Positions 58,001 through 64,000 of a stretch of 64,000 bases of DNA are shown here, in pieces. Origin of the DNA: Varroa destructor. Taxonomy: Eukaryota; Arthropoda; Arachnida; Mesostigmata; Varroidae. Position 1 is the first letter of the stretch. The number at the start of each line of letters is the position of its first letter. The position numbers were made by a program, and so were the translations under genes. The stretch covers positions 26,586,033 to 26,650,032 of the forward strand of contig NW_019211455.1 in NCBI RefSeq assembly GCF_002443255.2. The letters are read 5' to 3'. The notes under the pieces were generated by a model, which ran no database searches, was not told where the DNA came from, and was given only the letters and a program-made list of their open reading frames with translations.

Positions 58001-61000
58001 GTTAAATATAATAGAGACGGTTGGGGCAGACGCTGCTGCTGATTGCTTCACTGTGGGATCGATTGGTCATCCCGGCTGGGAGTTGGTTCTGCAATGCCGA
58101 TGCATGCATTTAGCCACCGTTGCTTCTGCTGCTGCTGCCTGCTGGTTATACACGCGACGTTATTTCCGCTGTTTCCGACGAGTGATGAATAGTCGATTGC
58201 TATTTGAGATAAACGTCTGCGAAAACATAGCTTTACGAATGTTGATTAACGCAATGTTAATGCAGACGGAACCTTGTGTTTACAGACGACGGGGATAGCT
58301 AGCACCGCTTGTCGTCATATTAGCATCCACAAAGCTGGATACAATGTGACACTAAAGGTTGTTCGTGGACAAAAAGAGAGTATTTGCATTATACGTATGA
58401 CAATATTAGGCTACAACTCGCTGTCTGACAGATCAGCAATCAGCTGTGGACGATTGTCTGCGCAAAGTGGACTCGATAGTTGGTCCAGATACGCGAACTG
58501 GTATAACACATAGATCAATATCGATAGCGATATTGTAGCCAAGTATGAGTGATATCTTTTTGAACGGTAGCGAATTGCAATGCTTCTTCGTTACAACATG
58601 ATCTAATTATCAGGTCTAGTCTATCTTCACTAACCCTAACTGTAACTACATATTATTGCCGTTCGGGTCATTACCAGTCCTAGCACGATCGTCACGTCTG
58701 AAACTGTCGGAGAAATAAAACATGGTGGCTGTAAACGACTTTCTTGGACTATTTGGCAGTTGTTATTAATTCTGTTACGAATGATCGCTAGTATAAAGCG
58801 GATATGTGGTACACAAACGGGCCTTCAGATGGATTTCCTAAGGATTTCCAAAAATATAGACGCGTTTTGTTCTGTTTTCAACCGTCGCTTTTGCTTTTTC
58901 TTGTTCCTACGCATCCTCGTATTTTTATAAGAAGTATGACGAATGATCCCTGTTCACGGAATAACATTTTTATCAAAATATTATTTTGTCATTGACAAGT
59001 ATTTGACTGAGGTAAATTTGATTTTTTCGATTAAGTTGCGTTTGCTACTGTGGGCCCTGGGTTTACAGTCTGCAAATATTTAAGCTCGAAATAAAAAGTC
59101 TGCTTAGGTGGCAAAGTTTGGGAATAGGCTTGACCCAAATAGGTTCCAATAACACGCGCCTAACCCACCAAAAATATTTTAGATTTTTTCCAAGCGTCGT
59201 TCAGTTAATACTTTTCTGTAAACGCAATGCAGGTTACTACATATATTACCCACTTATATTTTATTGTTAGCTCTAATGGTCGAAATTGTCGGTAATGCAC
59301 TTAGGTAAAAGGTTTCGGAAAATACCCCAGCTAGTAACTCCTGGTACATAGCTGCAAAGCGCCTGGAAGTCAAGGGCTACGGCATTTATGTGGCTCGTAA
59401 AGCCATATCTACCGAAATCAATCGGAACGTGCAAATTCACCGACTAGCATATATGTACATACATATTAGATATGAAAACGGTAATACGTAATTATCATTT
59501 TCACTATGATCTCTTGATGAATGCGGGCTTCATCTATTTACCTATCTCTTAGGCTGAGAGGTTATCATCATTTAAAGGTCGCCTATTACTGCCGACTGTA
59601 ATCGCAGCCTACGAGCGGTGACCCGCCGCTAGGCGTGTATCTTTGCAAGCGCAGTTACAACAACGCAAGCAACAACGGTTGCCGTCAAATCAGCAAACTG
59701 TGACACGACGTGACCATAATCGTAATACACAGCCCTAACTAACATATCCAACATACTAGCTTTTACGTGTCGCATAGACCGATGAAATGGTGAACGAGCA
59801 AGCAGCTGACTAAGCTCGTGCCAGATATACAACCGACAAGCACAACAGCGATGGCAACGGCGACAGCTCGCCAACGCTGTCGGATAAACTCAGTCATGGC
59901 ATAGCATGGTATAGACAGGGCTGTGGATCCACTGGCTACTCGTAGCAACCCGCTAGACGCATCTTCAAGCACGGGGTTTGAGACAACAAAAACAGTGAGT
60001 CATCATTCAACTATCGTCGCTATTTACCTAGCATACACACGACTAAGCAGCACTGGAAAACGTTACGCGATGCTTCATTCGTGTGATGTTCTATGGTAGA
60101 TGCTTCGAAATTTGAGCAGAAACAAACCGTCGGCATGATCAAAGCTTTTTATTTTAAATTATAATTATTATACAAAAGTGGTAATAAGATATATAGTTTA
60201 GTATAAAAAAAAACCACCGAGTTAGTCAAGACAATTCTAGCTGTGGTAAACATTCCGAATATAGTCTTACAACGCAATCCTATACACACAGACATGAACT
60301 GCTTTGCAGTCCCCGGCATAACACGCATTTTACTGTTTGAAGAACATTTCCAATATCAGGGAACTCGGAATCACCTAAGAGAAATGTCGCTGATAATCTC
60401 GCAAATGCAGAGAACTAAAGTAAATAGCGACGACATTTGTCGTTGACGAAATTTGGTATTCTATTGGACGGCTCATTGAGTGTAGTTGTCTTGCTGCTGC
60501 TATGTACAGGTCAGTCTTATTATCGAGTACCCGCACCTGTGGTAGCCTGCTTTATTCGAAAGAAGTAGAAAAGCTAACGACAACAATAATTTGTTTAAGA
60601 TATAACGTGTCGAAATATTGGATAGGTCATGTCTTCACAAAAACGATGATTTTTACTGATAGAACAAAATCTATGTTTAAATGGATGAATTTTTCTATGA
60701 GTCGACAGCTTAGCTAATGGTGTAATAGTACAACTTTACTACAGCCGTCGTAACTGTGTGTTGAGAAACCTATTAATATCTGTCACTTTGCGCTTGTCAG
60801 CAAATCAGAGCTATAGCCAGCAATTGTAGTTACTGAATCGTCGTTGCTCGTTTTTTTTCTAGAAACAACAGATTCTTGTTATCGGAATATAATTATCGTG
60901 GAACTTCTCCAATAATTGATTATTAATGGCAGTAGGCACTACAAATGCTGCAACAGTTCGCATTCGTGGTTAGTTACAATATGACAACGAAAATCCCTGC

Positions 61001-64000
61001 CATGAAAGAAACGATAAAGACCCAACACACGGAGGTAATTGTCTTGGGCCCGCACTTCAAAATAGCAAATAGTCCGCAATAACGATCCTTCGATACACAG
61101 CATAATTCTGACGATGGCGCAACCCAAACTGTAAAGAAAAGAAGCTGATTCGACATATGCAATCAGCAAATGAATCGGCCAGCTGTTGCTCAGCTGTTTA
61201 GCAGTTTACCCAAGAAAAAACTAACAGATAGGTAAGGGTCGTTAGTTCTGATGAAACTACACGTTCGCCGTAACCCTCCAAAGTTTTTCTCTGTTACTAT
61301 CGAACAGACTCATCTGTATTTGTGCTACGATAACCCAATGTGAATAGGCCTATAGCCATGGTATTAACCGGTAGTGAGGGCGATTTAGTCTGGTTGGGGG
61401 CAATACGGTTATAGTCCTTGTCAGTAATTAATTGTTTATTGTACTTTTACTGGTGAAACAGTTGGGCAAACTTACCGACGCCAGCCGGTAACACAAAACT
61501 AAAGTGCCGCAATCATTCACAGACAGAATTAGGGACACCTGTGGCACTGTTAGACTCTATAAATTAACAGAACTAACATTCCATTTTATCGAGATTTTTT
61601 GTTTGGCTCACATAATTATCATTGTTTGTTTCTTGATTGCACCGACTCGTCTTTGTAACCCATCCCTGTCTTGCTCCGTTTACAGAACCGACTGCATTTT
61701 TTTTTCGGGCCCTAGTGCTTGACTGGGGGCCATTTCCCGCTTGTCCCTGGGCAGCCTAGGCAGGTCGATGCTACAAAAATCCCGCTAGCCTCCGTAGTGG
61801 TGTAATATAAAATGTAAACCTATAACGCTGCCATGGCAACTGCTGCGTAATACGCGAAAAGCAACTTTTACGTATTGCTGACGTTAGAGATGGGGTTATC
61901 GTTTCCTACCCTAGCGAACTGCTTTGTCGATCAGCACCGATTTTTCCTGTTTAAACTCTAAGCTGAGTCGGAAATGCTATAACACAATCAACCACTCGGC
62001 AGACATTTACGTAGAACTTTCTCAGCTTCTCTACAAATAAAAAGCTTTTAATAAACACAATAAATAATGACTAGCCGATTTAAGAAGCAGCATGATTATT
62101 TTCCATTGCCTTAAATGTTAATCCGCCGCTTGCAGTGAAACGCCTCATCGTATATGTCACGGACCGAGTGGAACGAAACGTCGTTTGAGGTAGCGACGTA
62201 GAGCCTGACCGTAACAAAGCTTTGCTTATGTCGCCGGTCTGTTATTACTAATATCCTATGCATCCTACGATCTAACCCTATCAGGTTCTTACATGTATGC
62301 TATGAAGTTGTTAGCTTAATTCTTACTGGAACTGTTGACAACTGGTAAACGATTACTTCTGTGAATCAAATGTTCAGTCCAACAGCAGACGAAGGAACAC
62401 TAATAGTCAGTCGCTAATCGACACGAACGTTTTCTAACAGAGTGGAATGGCTGCTACGTCATGTATGAGAAAATCCGTTGATGAACGACGCGTAACCAAC
62501 GTTGTCACCGCAGCATCTGTTCCTTATTCACTGAGACACCTTCGTAGTGACAGCCAAATAATAAAGTGCGGTGCTGTTTTGCAGCTTTTCTCTTCGGTTG
62601 CAAATCGTTTTTCACGGTTTTGCACACACCTCAGGCAAACCACTTCAACTGTCCAGTCGTAGCTCACACTCAACCAGCAGCTATTGTCGTCGAGAGGTCC
62701 GCGTGGTCCTTTCCGTTTCGAGGCACGAGGAAGCAGTTGACATTGATCACAATAGACATCGATATTCCGTCGTTAAATCCAATTGCGATGGCTGTTGGCG
62801 GTCAAGGGACACACAGCCAGCTCTGTGCCCCACAATCGCTGACTACAAGTAAGGAGAGAGAGATGCCTTTGCCATTGTCGTCTGGACAGGCTCGTCTGCT
62901 TTCGATCGCAAAATAGACTTACTCCTCAGAGCTGCTACGCTGGTGGCGACAGTCAACGGTGCTGTCGAACTGTTAAAGCCAAAAGGAGGTCGGACCGCGG
63001 GCGCTAGTGGAGGAGGGTACCGCATTCACTACGATTACTACGATCTGCCAGATACGGCGGCGAACCTAAAAGCGGGCTATGGGCAGAAGAACACACAACG
63101 TAGCAGAGGGTACTGGCGTTGCGGCAGGGCTAGCAAGTAAGCGCCAAACTATAAAATGGGCATACAGAGGAGGGCGCATGTACAGTCAGCCAGCTATACA
63201 CACACAGGCGCATACAGACACGCAGACACACAAAACTCAGCTAGATCCAACATTTTACAAAACAGAGGCATGAACGAATTCGCTCACCATTTTCAAGAAT
63301 CAGCTTTTAGCAGCCTACTGAAAGCGTGAGAAGATACTGACTGACGACGATTTTACAACGAAGTATATATATAAATATCGTAAAAGGAAATAATGGAAAA
63401 CTTGTTAAAATTGTTGTTAAGGGAACTGTTGACGAACGATACTGGCTGATCAGCTCGAGTGCATATCATAGTCAGTGAAAGGTTCTTTAATAAAGCACAT
63501 GAATCCTTTGAAACCATAAAACGCTATATGTACATATGTTAGGGAACAGACCCGGTGACAATAGAACATCAACAATAACAATACAGTTCCAACATATGCT
63601 ACAATTTTCGTCGGTACATCAAAACCGAATGGGCGTTCCGAACTTTCGAGCTAATTCTAAACATTGTCTCTGATAAATAATAATAAAAATAAATAAATAA
63701 AATAAAACACGTAATTGCTCACGAATACGACACCATTTTGCCGGTAATGTCATTAACAACTGAAACCTACCTACGGTAGGGTATGTCTCATAGTGTTCGA
63801 AAACTTGTTGAAAAAAAAAAGTTGAGAAATTAACTTTAAGCGGCCTGCTTAGCGATTACCGCACGGCTCTTTGTGATGGATATCTTGTGCATGATGAATT
63901 ACCGCTTACTACATAAGTCGTCCAAGAGGATGACGTGTAATTGTTGCGTTAAGTATTCGAACAGCTTGGCAAGATTCTGACCCGATGACCACCGTCGATG
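55081..64000. other. 9 kb upstream of the Lifeguard array, no supportable gene
   Basis: Many short frames occur on both strands, none with recognised similarity or good splice partners. At least one non-coding 5' exon and the promoter of Lifeguard copy A should be here. The stretch 62440-63250 is richer in G+C and CpG than its surroundings and is a reasonable place to look. CTG-rich triplets occur at about 58030-58050 and 58120-58145. Confidence 0.4.

Overview
This is eukaryotic nuclear DNA, most likely from an arthropod. The evidence is AT-rich non-coding DNA full of (TA)n runs, GT-AG introns, a nuclear tRNA gene, widely spaced multi-exon genes and a 100-N assembly gap. Protein style and intron sizes would fit a mite or another chelicerate, but the window does not prove the lineage. 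All gene models were built by eye from splice signals, reading phase and protein similarity, without transcript data. LEFT (1-9095, + strand): the 3' part of one large gene of at least 17 coding exons. Its 1369 visible residues form a zinc-finger mosaic: FLYWCH-like finger, two C2H2 fingers, a DFxxWK / WRTHxGH module typical of SWIM-family (ZSWIM1/3-like) genes, an acidic exon, a SWIM finger and a long Pro/Thr/Ala-rich tail. It is followed by a non-coding stretch with a single tRNA-Thr(TGT) gene. LEFT-CENTRE (13465-20140, + strand): an ABHD14-like alpha/beta hydrolase of four coding exons. Its 5.2 kb first intron carries on the opposite strand at least four in-phase exons of another gene (16901-13856), which I cannot name. 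Part of that gene looks weakly like a cold-shock fold. CENTRE TO RIGHT (55078-21872, all - strand): a tandem array of four Lifeguard/TMBIM (GRINA/FAIM2-like, BAX-inhibitor-1 superfamily) genes. All have five coding exons, the same intron phases (1-2-1-0), and identical lengths for exon 3 (164 nt) and exon 4 (155 nt). The copies, in order of transcription, are A (55075-49961), B (44350-40485), C (33959-29243) and D (27345-21872). Copy A keeps the Pro/Gly/Gln/Tyr-rich N-terminus seen in Lifeguard proteins; B, C and D have unrelated polar N-termini. C and D are closest to each other. D has lost both acidic residues of the last two helices that form the di-aspartyl pair in the family. Introns hold small repeats, including a foldback MITE-like element, two copies of a transposon-end-like motif and an assembly gap. 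FAR RIGHT (55081-64000): about 9 kb with no gene I can support; it probably contains the upstream promoter region of Lifeguard copy A.
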